NCBI GenBank assembly: GCA_029255685.2
Contig: CM055312.2
Span: 69,020,792 to 69,084,791, forward strand
DNA: 64,000 nucleotides
DNA from: Silene conica
Taxonomy: Eukaryota; Streptophyta; Magnoliopsida; Caryophyllales; Caryophyllaceae
Reading direction: 5' to 3'
Below the pieces are notes generated by a model. That model was not told where the DNA came from. It ran no database searches and saw only the letters and a program-made list of their open reading frames with translations. Of this stretch, positions 20,274 to 31,468 are shown piece by piece (the first letter of the stretch is position 1; each line of letters begins with the position of its first letter). The position numbers and the translations under genes were made by a program.

Positions 20274-21825
20274 TGATGCGTGTCTATTTTATGATGTTTT
20301 TCATCTATTTTTACACGCATTTGGTCGCTCGTTTGCTATGTTTTAGCCTTTATTTCCCAACAATCGTGCACGTTCGTATTTTTATGCACTTTTGCAGATT
20401 TATGCGGAAAAAGGACGATTTAGCACAAAATTCATGTCCTCGAGTCTTTTACATAATTAAGGAACAGTGGAAAGTCAACTGGAGTCTTTATCTAAATACC
20501 AAAAGTCAAAGCGAGAAGAAAACCGAAGAATTCTTTGCGGAAGCGGTCGACCGACCAACTAAACGGGTCGGCCGACCAGGCCTGATTTTCATAAAAGTCC
20601 AAATCCTGAAGAAAAGCCCAGAATTCAATTAAGCCCGTGAAAGAGGTCGACCGACCCACCAGAGTGGTCGACCGACCTCAGCGAAGCCCAGGAACAAGTT
20701 TTCGGAAATAAATTAGAAGTAGAAGTCTTTTAGGAAACTCTAATCTCTTGCCCTATATAAACTAATCTCTTGATTAGGGTTTAGCATCGAAAAATATTCA
20801 GTTTTAGAGGGATTCAATCATTCAGTTTCTATTCAGTTCGTTAGTTTATTTGTAATCTTTCGACAACTCCCAAGCATTCAATAAAGTTTGTTCCTTTCTG
20901 CCCTAATTCCGACTTTGGTAATTACTCTTTTAATCTAGCTTTATTATTGTTCTTATTACTTTTACATTCAATTAAGATAGAATTCTCAAGCTTTATTGAA
21001 TCTCGCATGTTTAGATTATTTACTATATTTACCATGTTTATTCCCATTTTCATAATCGTCTTAATAACCATGAGTAGCTAATTTTCATATGTTAGGATGT
21101 AGGGGACGAATATGCGTAGGTAGTAGAAATTCCGAAACCGACTTGCAGCAGAGCCGCGGTCGGCCGACTCAAATAGTGGGTCGGTCGACCGAGGCTGTGG
21201 TCGGCCGACTGGAATAGCTGGTCGGTCGACCACCCGCGTACGAATCTTGTTTCGTCTTAACTTGTTGACTATAATATTCTACAATGAGACTGAAAGGAGA
21301 CTTGTAGGACGTTAGTAATGACCTACCCAAGATTGAGAGATATGGGAAGGGCATTGGTTTACACCTTAAGACGGCTAGGTTACTTAAGACTGAAAGGTAT
21401 GTGACCTAGGATTTAGGAATCACCCTTATTGTTGACACCCAATAATTGTGAGACCTAGGAACTAATAGCATAGGCCGAAAGGAGCTATTAGGTAGCATAG
21501 ACCTAAAAAGTTATGTTACACCCCCTTACGCGACTGCAATACATGTTGACCTTAGGATTTATATTACCTTAGCTATTTATTACCCCGAACATCCTAGCAT
21601 CCCTTTTATTATATTTTATTCTCATCTTTATTTCTTGTTTTATTTTAATCTTTGCCTTAGATATAGTAATCAACCAATCAAACCCCCAAATTTGTTACCT
21701 TTAAACAATAACATTCAACAATAAACATTCTCCACCTCTCTGTGGTTCGACCCTGACTTTCACTATCTATAGTTTAAGTTTAGGAATTATAAATTTATCT
21801 TTGGTACCCTCAACGACGGGCATCA
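20274..21825 (+). repeat. Athila-like element 5' LTR
   Basis: 1,552 bp. A TATA-like TATATAA lies at 20754-20760. Two doublets of the 12-bp motif lie 77-209 bp upstream of it (20545-20577 and 20645-20677) and a quadruplet lies downstream (21158-21231). This places the motifs in U3 and in R/U5. Confidence 0.93.
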
Positions 21826-21830
21826 AATTT

Positions 21831-21848
21831 TGGCGCCGTTGACGGGGA
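21831..21848 (+). other. Primer binding site of the Athila-like element
   Basis: TGGCGCCGTTGACGGGGA lies just inside the 5' LTR. It resembles the TGGCGCCGTTGCCGGGGA sites of Athila-type elements, usually attributed to a tRNA-Asp primer, with one base changed. Confidence 0.85.
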
Positions 21849-21949
21849 GGTGACGCCAGTGTTTATTGTTTTTTGTTTTTGTTTCTCTTTGTTTACGGAA
21901 CTTTTTTGTTCCTTAAACCTTCTCACCATTTTCTTGTAGTTTCCATCTT

Positions 21950-24826
21950 ATGCGCAGGTCAGTTCAAGGGGAATTCCTACCGCTTGACGACGAGCTTGAG
22001 AGGACTCTTAGAGAAAGGAGAAAACAACTTTTAGCAAATCAGGAAGGAGGATCACCATCTTCCTTATTTCAAGAAGACTTATTCGAACAACCATCATTAC
22101 CATCTTCACCAAAAACACCACCTTCACAACCAAATTCACCCAACAATCCATCTTCACCAAAGACACCACCTTTTACCTACTTTCCAGTTTTTCCTAAGGA
22201 AGAAGAGAATATGGCAGAAGAAGCTACTATTGCCAGTCACTCCATGCCTCAGGCAAAGGACCTATACAAAGGGTTCACTTTACCTGCAGGTACTGGGAAG
22301 CCATTCGAGGCCAAGCCTGCCTACATTACTATGGTTGAAAGAAACCAATTTGGAGGCTCGGCCAATGAGGATGCTGCAAAGCATATTGAAATCTTCACAG
22401 ATTACATATGCTCTATTGCACCCCCAGAAGAAGTGACGCAGGACCAGATTAAGCAAACCATGTTTATCTTCTCTCTTAGGGACTCTGCAAGAGAGTGGTA
22501 CAGAGATTTAGACCGCACTGCTGCGGGAGTCACAGATTGGAATACCTTAGCCTTAGCATTCTACAGGAAATACAATTCTGCATCAAAGACCAATGCTTTA
22601 AGAGCGCAGATTACAAATTTCAAGTAAGGCCCCAATGAAGATTTTAGTGAGGCGTGGGACAGGTTCAAGAGACTTGTTCGATCCATACCACATCACGGAT
22701 TCGAGCAATGGTTTCTTTGTAATCAGTTCTACAATGGCCTCTACGATGACAACAGAGCTTATCTAGATGCTGCAGCTAATGGGAGATTCCAAGATAATTC
22801 AGGAGAGACTAAGGGTCTCAAATTGATAGAAGATGTTGCTGTACACCGTGCTGAGCATGGCACTTCCAGAGGAAATCAAAGGAAATCTGAATACAACCTA
22901 TCAGCAATTGAGGCCTTGATGGCCAAGTTGGAAAAATTCGAGGCTGGAGGAAAATTCGATCTAGGAAGTGGAAGCAATGGCGGTATTTATCAGGTGAACG
23001 CCGTTCAAGACGGACCCTTTGCTTGTGAGAGGTGCGGTGGAGAAGGGCACGTGTCAAAATTTTGTACTTCATCCAATGAAACATGTGCCGCCTTTCAACA
23101 TTATCGTGGGAACAATTTCTTTGACCCGAATAATAATAATGTCCATCCCAACCTAAGGTGGACAAGTCAGAATGTTCTTAACCCACAACATATGCAACCT
23201 CAGCAAAATTCCACATATATCCCCCCACATAAGCAAGGTTTTCAAAAGCCACCCTTCAACCCTCAACCACCTTCTAATCCACCACCCAACACAGACACTC
23301 TTATCCAAAATCTTATTGGGTTGGTTCAGAAGGAGTCACAGGCTAGAGAAGTAGGGATGAAGATGTTAGAGTCTCAGATTGCTCAAATCGCGGGCAAAAA
23401 TGATACTAGGGCTCCGGGTCAACTTCCGACCAAAACGGACCAGAAAAAAGAGATTCTAAACGTCATATCCCTACGAAGTGGAGCTAAAGTAGGGGTCGAG
23501 AAAGAAAAACAGCCGAGTAGCAGCAAGAGCGGTCGACCGACCGAAGATCCAGGTCGACCGACCACAGAGCAGGATCCGAAAAATTTCGCTGAACAGGAGA
23601 GCGGTCGACCGACCGAAGCAGATGGTCGACCAACCGATGAGGCAGAGCCAGAGGCTCCTTTTCGACCTGAATTGCTAGATAACTTAAGGGATTTTCTTTT
23701 CAGGGGTGATAAGACCCCTAGGTTTCTAAAGAGAGCTGCAAATACTGAGTCTTCAGCCGCTCCTTTCCCAGAAAGACTTATACCTTCGAAGGATCAGGTA
23801 TCTTTTGACAAATTTAAGGATGTGATTCGTTCATTAAATGTTCAAGTCCATTTTCTAGAATTAGTTCAACAAGTTCCTTCTTATCTTAAATTTATGAGAC
23901 AACTTTTGTCGAGAAAAAGGTCTTTAGAAAAGGTTGAGTCGGTGGCCCTCACTGAAGAGTCATCTAGCTTTTTATCACATGTCATTGCCCCTCACAAATT
24001 AGAGGACCCTGGTAGTTTTTCTGTCCCCTACAATATAGGAACCTTCCCAGTTAAGAAGGCTTTATGCGACTTAGGTGCTAGTATAAGTGTCATGCCCCTA
24101 AGCGTTGCCTTAAAATTAGGAATGACCGAGTTTGCAGTGACCAGTATGACAGTCCAGATGGCAGATCGCACATCTATGGAACCTATAGGGGTGTTGGAAA
24201 ACATCACTGTGCGTATTGACAGGTTTTTCTTCCCAGTTGACTTCGTAGTTCTGGACATCCCAGAGGATGCCCATATACCTATAATACTAGGAAGACCTTT
24301 CCTCCACACCGCAGGTGCCATTATAGATGTAGGCACTGGGACTTTAACCTTCAAAGTAGGGACGCATTCTATTATATATGGCCTATCTTATAGGAAGAAG
24401 GATGTTATGACCCTCATCACTTGTAATGCTATCACTTCTGAAACGAAGTATGAGGTCATCACTACTTCTCCTACTTTATTGCCTATTCCTGCATCTGTTT
24501 TTACACCTCCGCCCCAGATCGGAAGCAATATGAAGGACACTTCTATTGTGGCCAATGCAGGAATTGGTTTGGGGAAACCCAAAGTAAAGGAAGTCATAGT
24601 CCAGAGAGGAGGAATGGGATGTCTAAGCTATAAAGAAGATGAGGACCCGGATGTCGCGGATCGGGAAGAAAAGAAAAAGAGGAGGCATGCTCAAGAGGAG
24701 AGACCGTCGCATATGCTTTGCGACGGCGGAAAGAAGAAGTGTTTTGCTACTCAAGCAAACACCGTGGAGACTACGGCGTATCGTCAAAAGCCGTGGTCGG
24801 ATATTTTCCGCATCTTTAGCGGATAG
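21950..24826 (+). pseudogene. Athila-like gag-protease, one in-frame stop
   Basis: A 959-codon frame from ATG 21950 to the stop at 24824-24826, interrupted only by TAA at 22625-22627. The N-terminus is Pro/Ser-rich (SSPKTPPSQPNSPNNPSSPK). The gag core follows (RNQFGGSANEDAAKHIEIF, FIFSLRDSAREWYRDL). At about codon 360 is a CCHC knuckle (CERCGGEGHVSKFC) for RNA binding. Near codons 527-562 the 12-bp motif is translated as GRPT repeated four times with 7-residue spacing within pairs. Near codon 706 is the protease active site, CDLGASISVMPL, with the LG dipeptide known in Athila proteases, followed by IILGRPFLHTAGAIIDV. The frame ends without any RT. A KKKRRHAQEE basic stretch precedes the end. 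Apart from the single stop the frame is clean, which fits a recently mobile element. Confidence 0.9.
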
Positions 24827-26848
24827 TTTTCTCTAGTTTCAATTTTAAGACAATTTATTTTTGTTGTGTGAGACTTTTTAATTTGGTTTGCTCGTAGTTT
24901 TAGAACTTTTTACTTTATGTTTGCGTAGTTAAGACTTTAGACTTGGTTCTGGGATCTCGCGCATTTGCGGGCGCATATATTTTTCTTGCTTTTTCAGGTT
25001 CAACGAAGAAACGAAGACCGCTGGGACGCAGAGGGTCGACCGACCATATACACCAGTCGGTCGACCTAGTCACTGTATCGCAGAATTCCTGTATTCCGCA
25101 GGAAGGTCGGTCGACCTGTTCTCTTGGTCGGTCGACCTACCCGTCCGTCACAGCCTGTTCGCTTCTTCCTCGGAATTCGTGCACCATCTTGGGTACTTGA
25201 GTGGCACTGCTGGCCACCAAAACCTCCCAGCTTACGCTGGTTTGGGGAGGTTTTTCTCATGCGCTTCATAATCCAGTGAGTTCTTTGCAGTTTTTCCTTA
25301 GTTTTTATTTATTCGCACCTTTTCTTTAAATTTCTGAAACCTTTACTTAGGCTAATGCACAATGGGGACATTGTGCGGGTTGGTTTGGGGAATGGTTTCG
25401 TGTCATATGCATTGCATTCTGTCACACGTTTATTGCATTTCTGTCTTGCATTGTTCTTTTCTTTATTTTCTTTACCTATACAAAAGAAAAATACAAAAAA
25501 ATGAAAAAAAATTCAAAAATTCCAAAAAAATGCACGTTTATTTTAGCATATAGGTCGAGTCGGAACGATAGTATTTCAAGGATGATTTTGCTTTCTTACA
25601 TATTTATGCCTTTACCTTGCCTTGTCAACTTGTTTTAGTATAAGAGTCTTTTGCATATCTACGAGTTTTTGTCAATTTGTATATCTTGAGACTTGACTTA
25701 TACCTTGACAACCTACTATACATTCTGAGTTTTAGAGCCTTATTCCTGGTTTCATTCTTAAACCAGTTGTCTAGGATGTGAGTAGTACTCCCCTTGAAAC
25801 ATGTTACATCAATATGCATAAACATGAACTTGAATTGCTATATACTTGTTTTTACTATCTCGTTTTGTGAATCTTGATACGTGCATTTGGGATCCCTTTT
25901 CTCATATTTACCCATAAGCTTCACATAGCCAAAATTGTCTTTTTATTTCCCAAAAAAACTACATCCCATACTTAGCCTACCCTTCCAAGCTAGTATTTGT
26001 GGTCATTGGATTATTTTTTTGAGGCATCTTGGTTTGTATGCTATCTTGAACAAAAAGAGAAAAGAAAGAAAGCAAGAAAGAAAAAAAAAAAGAACAGAAA
26101 AATTCAGAAAAAGAAAGAAAGAAAAGAAAAACGAAAAAAGTCAAAGCGTACAGGAAAGAGGTCGACCGACCACCTTCATAGGTCGGCCGACCAACTGACA
26201 GCATCAGAATTCAAAATTTTCGTTCTAAAATCCCTTTCTTCTATATGTTATCAGTCCCACACTTCATTCAAAAATATTTGGGAGTCCTTTCTTATATAAT
26301 GTGAGAGTTGTGCCACAAAAAGAGCACTTTCTTAATTTCAAAAGTTGTGAAATATGTTGTTGGGAAACGGTTTTACTAGCTTGGCTACTAACCCCACATA
26401 TCCAAAAACATCTTAACCACCTTTTACCTTTTACCTCACATATCTTTCATTACCTCGATTGCATGTATCCAAGTCACTTATTGGGTTTGTTTTACATAGT
26501 TGTAGAATTCTTGTTCATGTTAGATTGCAGGCATGTTTTCATAGGTCGCAGTTAGATGAGCGTCGTTACAAATTTACTTCTTTCTATCTTTTACATATAC
26601 TCACCATTTGCTTCATGAGTGTCTCGAGCGTACCGCGAGAGTCCATGGTATAAAGTCTCTATAGTCTCTAGTTTTGCAAGTTTGACAACACCATAACTCG
26701 TTTGCATGATTTGAATATTTTCTCATTTTATACTTGGTATTGGTCTAGGCTAACATGTAAATTTCGCTTTGAGATTGAAATCGTTCCATTAGTTAAGATC
26801 GAGTCTAATTCTTGCTTGAGGGCAAGCAAGGGTTTGGTTTGGGGAATT
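24827..26848 (+). other. Non-coding 3' region of the Athila-like element
   Basis: About 2 kb with no RT, RNase H or integrase. It holds six copies of the 12-bp motif (25034-25137 and 26160-26192). A strong hairpin lies at 25219-25255 (AAAACCTCCC / GGGGAGGTTTT) and a second, GCACAAT-6 nt-ATTGTGC, at 25357-25376. An A/G-rich tract runs 26050-26155. The end near 26837-26848 (GTTTGGGGAATT) is the likely polypurine tract. Confidence 0.75.
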
Positions 26849-28399
26849 TGATGCGTGTCTATTTTATGATGTTTTTCATCTATTTTTACACGCATTTGGT
26901 CGCTCGTTTGCTATGTTTTAGCCTTTATTTCCCAACAATCGTGCACTTTCGTATTTTTATGCACTTTTGCAGATTTATGCGGAAAAAGGACGATTTAGCA
27001 CCAAATTCATGTCCTCGAGTCTTTTACATAATTAAGGAACAGTGGAAGTCAACTGGAGTCTTTATCTAAATGCCAAAAGTCAAAGCGAGAAGAAAACCGA
27101 AGAATTCTTTGCGGAAGCGGTCGACCGACCAACTAAACGGGTCGGCCGACCAGGCCTGATTTTTATAAAAGTCCAAATCCTGAAGAAAAGCCCAGAATTC
27201 AATTAAGCCCGTGAAAGAGGTCGACCGACCCACCAGAGTGGTCGACCGACCTCAGCGAAGCCCAGGAACAAGTTTTCGGAAATAAATTAGAAGTAGAAGT
27301 CTTTTAGGAAACTCTAATCTCTTGCCCTATATAAACTAATCTCTTGATTAGGGTTTAGCATCGAAAAATATTCAGTTTTAGAGGGATTCAATCATTCAGT
27401 TTCTATTCAGTTCGTTAGTTTATTTGTAATCTTTCGACAATTCCCAAGCATTCAATAAAGTTTGTTCCTTTCTGCCCTAATTCCGACTTTGGTAATTACT
27501 CTTTTAATCTAGCTTTATTATTGTTCTTATTACTTTTACATTCAATTAAGATAGAATTCTCAAGCTTTATTGAATCTCGCATGTTTAGATTATTTACTAT
27601 ATTTACCATGTTTATTCCCATTTTCATAATCGTCTTAATAACCATGAGTAGCTAATTTTCATATGTTAGGATGTAGGGGACGAATATGCGTAGGTAGTAG
27701 AAATTCCGAGACCGACTTGTAGCAGAGCCGCGGTCGGCCGACTCAAATAGTGGGTCGGTCGACCGAGGCTGTGGTCGGCCGACTGGAATAGCTGGTCGGT
27801 CGACCACCCGCGTACGTATCTTGTTTCGTCTTAACTTGTTGACTATAATATCCCACAATGAGACTGAAAGGAGACTTGTAGGACGTTAGTAATGACCTAC
27901 CCAAGATTGAGAGATACGGGAAGGGCATTGGTTTACACCTTAAGACGGCTAGGTTACTTAAGACTGAAAGGTATGTGACCTAGGATTTAGGAATCACCCT
28001 TATTGTTGACACCCAATAATTGTGAGACCTAGGAACTAATAGCATAGGCCGAAAGGAGCTATTAGGTAGCATAGACCTAAAAAGTTATGTTACACCCCCT
28101 TACGCGACTGCAATACATGTTGACCTTAGGATTTATATTACCTTAGCTATTTATTACCCCGAACATCCTAGCATCCCTTTTATTATATTTTATTCTCATC
28201 TTTATTTCTTGTTTTATTTTAATCTTTGCCTTAGATATAGTAATCAACCAATCAAACCCCCAAATTTGTTACCTTTAAACATTAACATTCAACAATAAAC
28301 ATTCCCAACCTCGCTGTGGTTCGACCCTGACTTTCACTATCTATAGTTTAAGTTTAGGAATTATAAATTTATCTTTGGTACCCTCAACGACGGGCATCA
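26849..28399 (+). repeat. Athila-like element 3' LTR
   Basis: 1,551-bp partner of 20274-21825. It carries the same eight motif copies at the same spacing and is followed by CTTAC. Confidence 0.93.
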
Positions 28400-28404
28400 C
28401 TTAC

Positions 28405-29659
28405 GCCACAAGAGTGTAAAAAATTTGAGAGGGAAATAAGCCACAAAGGCCTATAACCAGTGGAGATGATTCCCCTACACCACGTAGAACGATCACTACA
28501 ATTAACGGACCAAAGACCAAGGATAAAGCGCAAGCTAACAAGTCGGGAAAAGGGAAACTTTACAACCAATCCCATACCCCGATTCATCTAGACATTAACG
28601 GAAGAGAAACATGACATCCTCACCCAGTCCCGGTTAGAACCAATAACGGCTGTTACCAGCACGAACTAAAGAGCACTGCATCCTATAAGAGGGGATTATT
28701 AGAAAAAACAAGCTAGCAAGTAAAAGAAAAAGAAACGCCATAATATCAATGAAAAATACCACTATCTCCAAACCAACCACTTGTACCGAAGTTCATCATA
28801 CAAATGCTCACAAATTTCAAGATCCAAAAAAATACAATTCACCGAGTAAAGTGACTACAAATAAAACCGAACAGAACCCCCTAAACCCAACAAAAGACAA
28901 GACAACATAAAAGACACTAATAAGAACCATCATCAGGGCATCCCAGACGATCCGCGACGACACAAAACGATTCCGAAAACACACATGCATGCACCAAGCA
29001 GGTAGACTGACCCACATTGGGATCATACAAAATAAAGAGACAATATTCTGATAAGCGGGGGAAGGGACGAGAGAGGGGAACGCTGTATCGGACGCACAGA
29101 CCCATAAAAAACAGTAACGGACTTCAACAAAGTCCGACCGCAAAGCCTAGGGAGATTTGAAAATGGGGGGATCATCTTTCTAGATGAAAACGACTGTGAA
29201 ACCTGGGGAGATGGGGAAGTGTGGGGGGGGGGGGGGGGGGGGGGGGTCACCTCCCTAGTTTCATGCACGGAGAAAAAAGACCCGAAAAGACGATACGTCC
29301 CAAGATGCACGCGTGGCGTACGAATAAATCATGAAGACGGAAACAAAGGAAAGTGAAAGAAAGTTAGGCTCACACTTCAAATAAACCTTAACACAATTGA
29401 ATCGATCATTGGAACCAAGGAAGGAGTCGACAATTATTAAAAGAGAAACTATAAAACAACACAAAATTTGGTGAAAATGGTCAAAATGAGATCAGAGAGA
29501 GTGGTCACCGGAGAAAACCCACAAAACGGCTCAATCTCCGGTGACCGAGCAGGAGTAATCAAGGGATAGTGAGAGGATGGAAGGGGGAGGATGGTGGTGA
29601 CAAAGTTTATTATTTGAGGGGATTTTAAGAAAGGTGGGAGAATTTTTTTTGGGGAGAGG
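28405..29659. other. Unassigned sequence with G-run and hairpin
   Basis: No coding region recognised on either strand. The + strand is unusually A- and C-rich for this window. It contains a run of 24 G at 29223-29246 and a perfect 12-bp inverted repeat with arms 29503-29514 and 29535-29546 (GGTCACCGGAGA). It could be untranslated sequence of another transposon, but I cannot show that. Confidence 0.4.
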
Positions 29660-30480
29660 AGGAGTAGTCTGCTTCAGAGGCTTAAATACTGTGCTAAAAT
29701 AGTAACAGGCTATAGTCCAGGAAACGTCAAGTATACTTCTCCAATGATTCAAATGAAGGTTGCAAATATTATTGCCAACAAAGTTCGAGCTATGATTTGT
29801 GATGAAATAGGAGATGCTAAATTCGCATTTTTTATTGATTAAGCTCTTAACGTGTCAAATAAGGAGCAGATGACACTAATTCTTCGGTTTGTTGGTCATG
29901 AAGGATTACTTAGAGAATGATTTTTTTTAAGGTTGTTATAATTACTAACACTTTTTAGTTCCCAAGCTCTAATGGATGAAATATTAAAGGCTTTTACTTA
30001 ATATAACATATGCCAAGGATATGATGGTGCAAACAATATGCGTGGTCAATTTAATGGTTTGCAAGCTTTGTTTCAAAGAGAATGTCCATATGTGTGTTAT
30101 GTGCACTGTTTTGTTCATCAATGACAATTGTCTTTATATGTTGCGGCTAAAGGGGTGTTTGAATTATGATTTACTCTCATTATTATTGTGAACTTTGTCA
30201 TTTCTTTCGCTAAAAGAAATTCCATGTTAAAAGCTCCTCGAGAAGAAAAAAAATTCCGAATTAGTAGTTGTTGGTACAATTAAGACATAGTTGGAAAAAT
30301 AATTAAGCAACCACTTTGCAAAAGGCAGGAGATACTCGTAGGGGTTCACACTTGCGCAGGCAGAAGATACTCGTTGGGGTTCACATTTGCGGTATTTGAA
30401 CGAAATAGACTAAGTGCGAGGAGAAGCTAAGGCGGCTGGTAAAGCTTTGAAAAATTTGATTTTGTGTTTTGTTTACATAT
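29660..30480 (+). pseudogene. hAT-type transposase relic (DUF4371 / TTF-type family)
   Basis: Conceptual translation on the + strand shows the conserved run of the plant DUF4371 transposase-like family: YTSPMIQMKVANIIANKV, MICDEIGDAKFAFFID, NKEQMTLILRFVGHEG, then QGYDGANNMRGQFNGLQAL and YVHCFVHQ. In-frame stops replace residues after FFID and after GLLRE, and later parts change frame. A 35-bp tandem duplication (30325-30356 and 30360-30391, GATACTCG-GGGTTCACA) disrupts the block that normally reads GDTRWGSH. The gene is dead. No terminal repeats were identified. Confidence 0.75.
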
Positions 30481-30768
30481 GATGCATGATATCATGAAAA
30501 TTACTGACATCACTACAAAGAAAAGACCATGACTCTCTTGTGGTTACGAAATGTCATCATTTTAACGACAGATGTGCCAATTTGTCCTCCAAACTGTTAT
30601 AATTAAGAAAATTGTTTCAACTCTATTCCGTCTTAGATAGGTCACTTTACCCCATCTCCAACTTGTGAAAAAAATATAATCCTTCTTCAGCAAGACTTAT
30701 TGCTTGAGAGAATCACTCCCAATTTTTTTTTTTTTTTTTTTTTTGGAACTCGAAATCATAAACAACAA

Positions 30769-31468
30769 TCACATTGTCTTTTTGGCCAGACTATGTGCCA
30801 GCCTATTCAGCGACCTAGGAATAAAACTAATACTAAGACAATGAAAAGGAGAAAAGCACGACTGCATCTCAGCGACTAAATCTTGAATCAGGTAACTCTG
30901 TTGTTCCTCGCCCGCAACCTGTAGGACACCACTCAAGCAGTCCGATAGAATCTCAACATGTTTCTCATTGTGATCAAAGGCCCATCGAACAGCCTTCCTA
31001 ATGCCCAACACCTCAACTTGAAGCGGAGATGCCGCCGGGGTTTTTCTACAGCTTTGATAGCATACCTTTCCATCTTCATCAAAAACCACCCATCCTATTC
31101 CTGCCTCCATACCCCCTTTCCAGCTAGCATCAACCTTAATTCGCTTACCAATACACGTTCCCCCCACTCCCGACCAATATGAAAGGCTTAGAATTTTTGA
31201 CCTTATCCCTATCACTTTCATATTCCTCATCCAGCAGCTCTTTCCTTTGACTTCTACTCTCCATCTTCTTCTCCTTTTCCTCATAAGCTTGAAGCGCCAC
31301 CACAACCAATGATTTATAGAACCCATACAGACTCTCCACCACTATTTTTTCCTTCTGAAAAACAGCCCTATTCCGCATAACCCAAAGGCACCTGATTATA
31401 GCCACAAATTGGATAATACGCCTATCAGCCTCCTGTAAACCAGACAGATACCGAATCCATTCTATCAA
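30769..31468 (-). pseudogene. LINE ORF2 C-terminus: RNase H
   Basis: Two frames (31145-31468, then 30769-31326) encode the end of ORF2. The first has WVMRNRAVFQKEK, the usual linker before RNase H. The second has the RNase H domain with IKVDASWKGG, EVLGIRKAV, EILSDCLSG and the terminal RSLNRLAHSLAK. A frameshift at about 31160 separates them. It ends about 45 bp before the poly(A) tail. Confidence 0.88.

Larger units (their letters stand above)
20545..27805. repeat. Dispersed 12-bp GGTCGACCGACC motif family in 21-bp-spaced pairs
   Basis: 26 copies. Starts in the 5' LTR: 20545, 20566, 20645, 20666, 21158, 21179, 21199, 21220. Internal: 23531, 23552, 23603, 23624, 25034, 25055, 25105, 25126, 26160, 26181. 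In the 3' LTR: 27119, 27140, 27219, 27240, 27732, 27753, 27773, 27794. Pair partners start exactly 21 bp apart. The only other step, between the two pairs of the LTR quadruplet, is 20 bp. Three variants occur: GGTCGACCGACC, its reverse complement GGTCGGTCGACC, and the perfect palindrome GGTCGGCCGACC. A few copies differ by one base. Confidence 0.93.
20274..28399 (+). mobile_element. Athila-like Gypsy retrotransposon, non-autonomous (gag-protease only)
   Basis: 8,126 bp, LTRs 20274-21825 and 26849-28399, ends TGATGCG ... GGGCATCA, target duplication CTTAC (20269-20273 and 28400-28404). The primer site TGGCGCCGTTGACGGGGA starts 5 bp after the left LTR. The right end has a purine-rich GGTTTGGGGAATT before the LTR, as in Athila elements. 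The only coding region is gag-protease at 21950-24826. About 2 kb of non-coding sequence takes the place of RT, RNase H and integrase. By eye the LTRs differ at about 16 of about 1,550 positions (roughly 1 percent), so insertion was recent. It must have been copied by proteins of an autonomous relative. A 12-bp GGTCGACCGACC-type motif is repeated 26 times through LTRs, gag and spacer. Confidence 0.93.

Noticed and set aside
22625..22627. TAA in Athila-like gag as a programmed readthrough site
   Set aside because: The context TAA GGC CCC is not a known readthrough context, and it falls inside the gag domain, so it is taken as a mutation.
25977..26204. Phe-rich open frame on the - strand in the Athila-like element
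   Set aside because: Product of an A/G-rich tract at 26050-26155, no domain.
24827..26848. Possible RT or integrase in the Athila-like element
   Set aside because: Looked for YIDD, integrase zinc and DDE-type motifs in all frames and found none.
20545..27805. Motif array as a CRISPR-like or tandem satellite array
   Set aside because: The repeats are pairs scattered over 7 kb in an LTR retrotransposon, with 9-bp spacers and no associated genes. The host is a plant.
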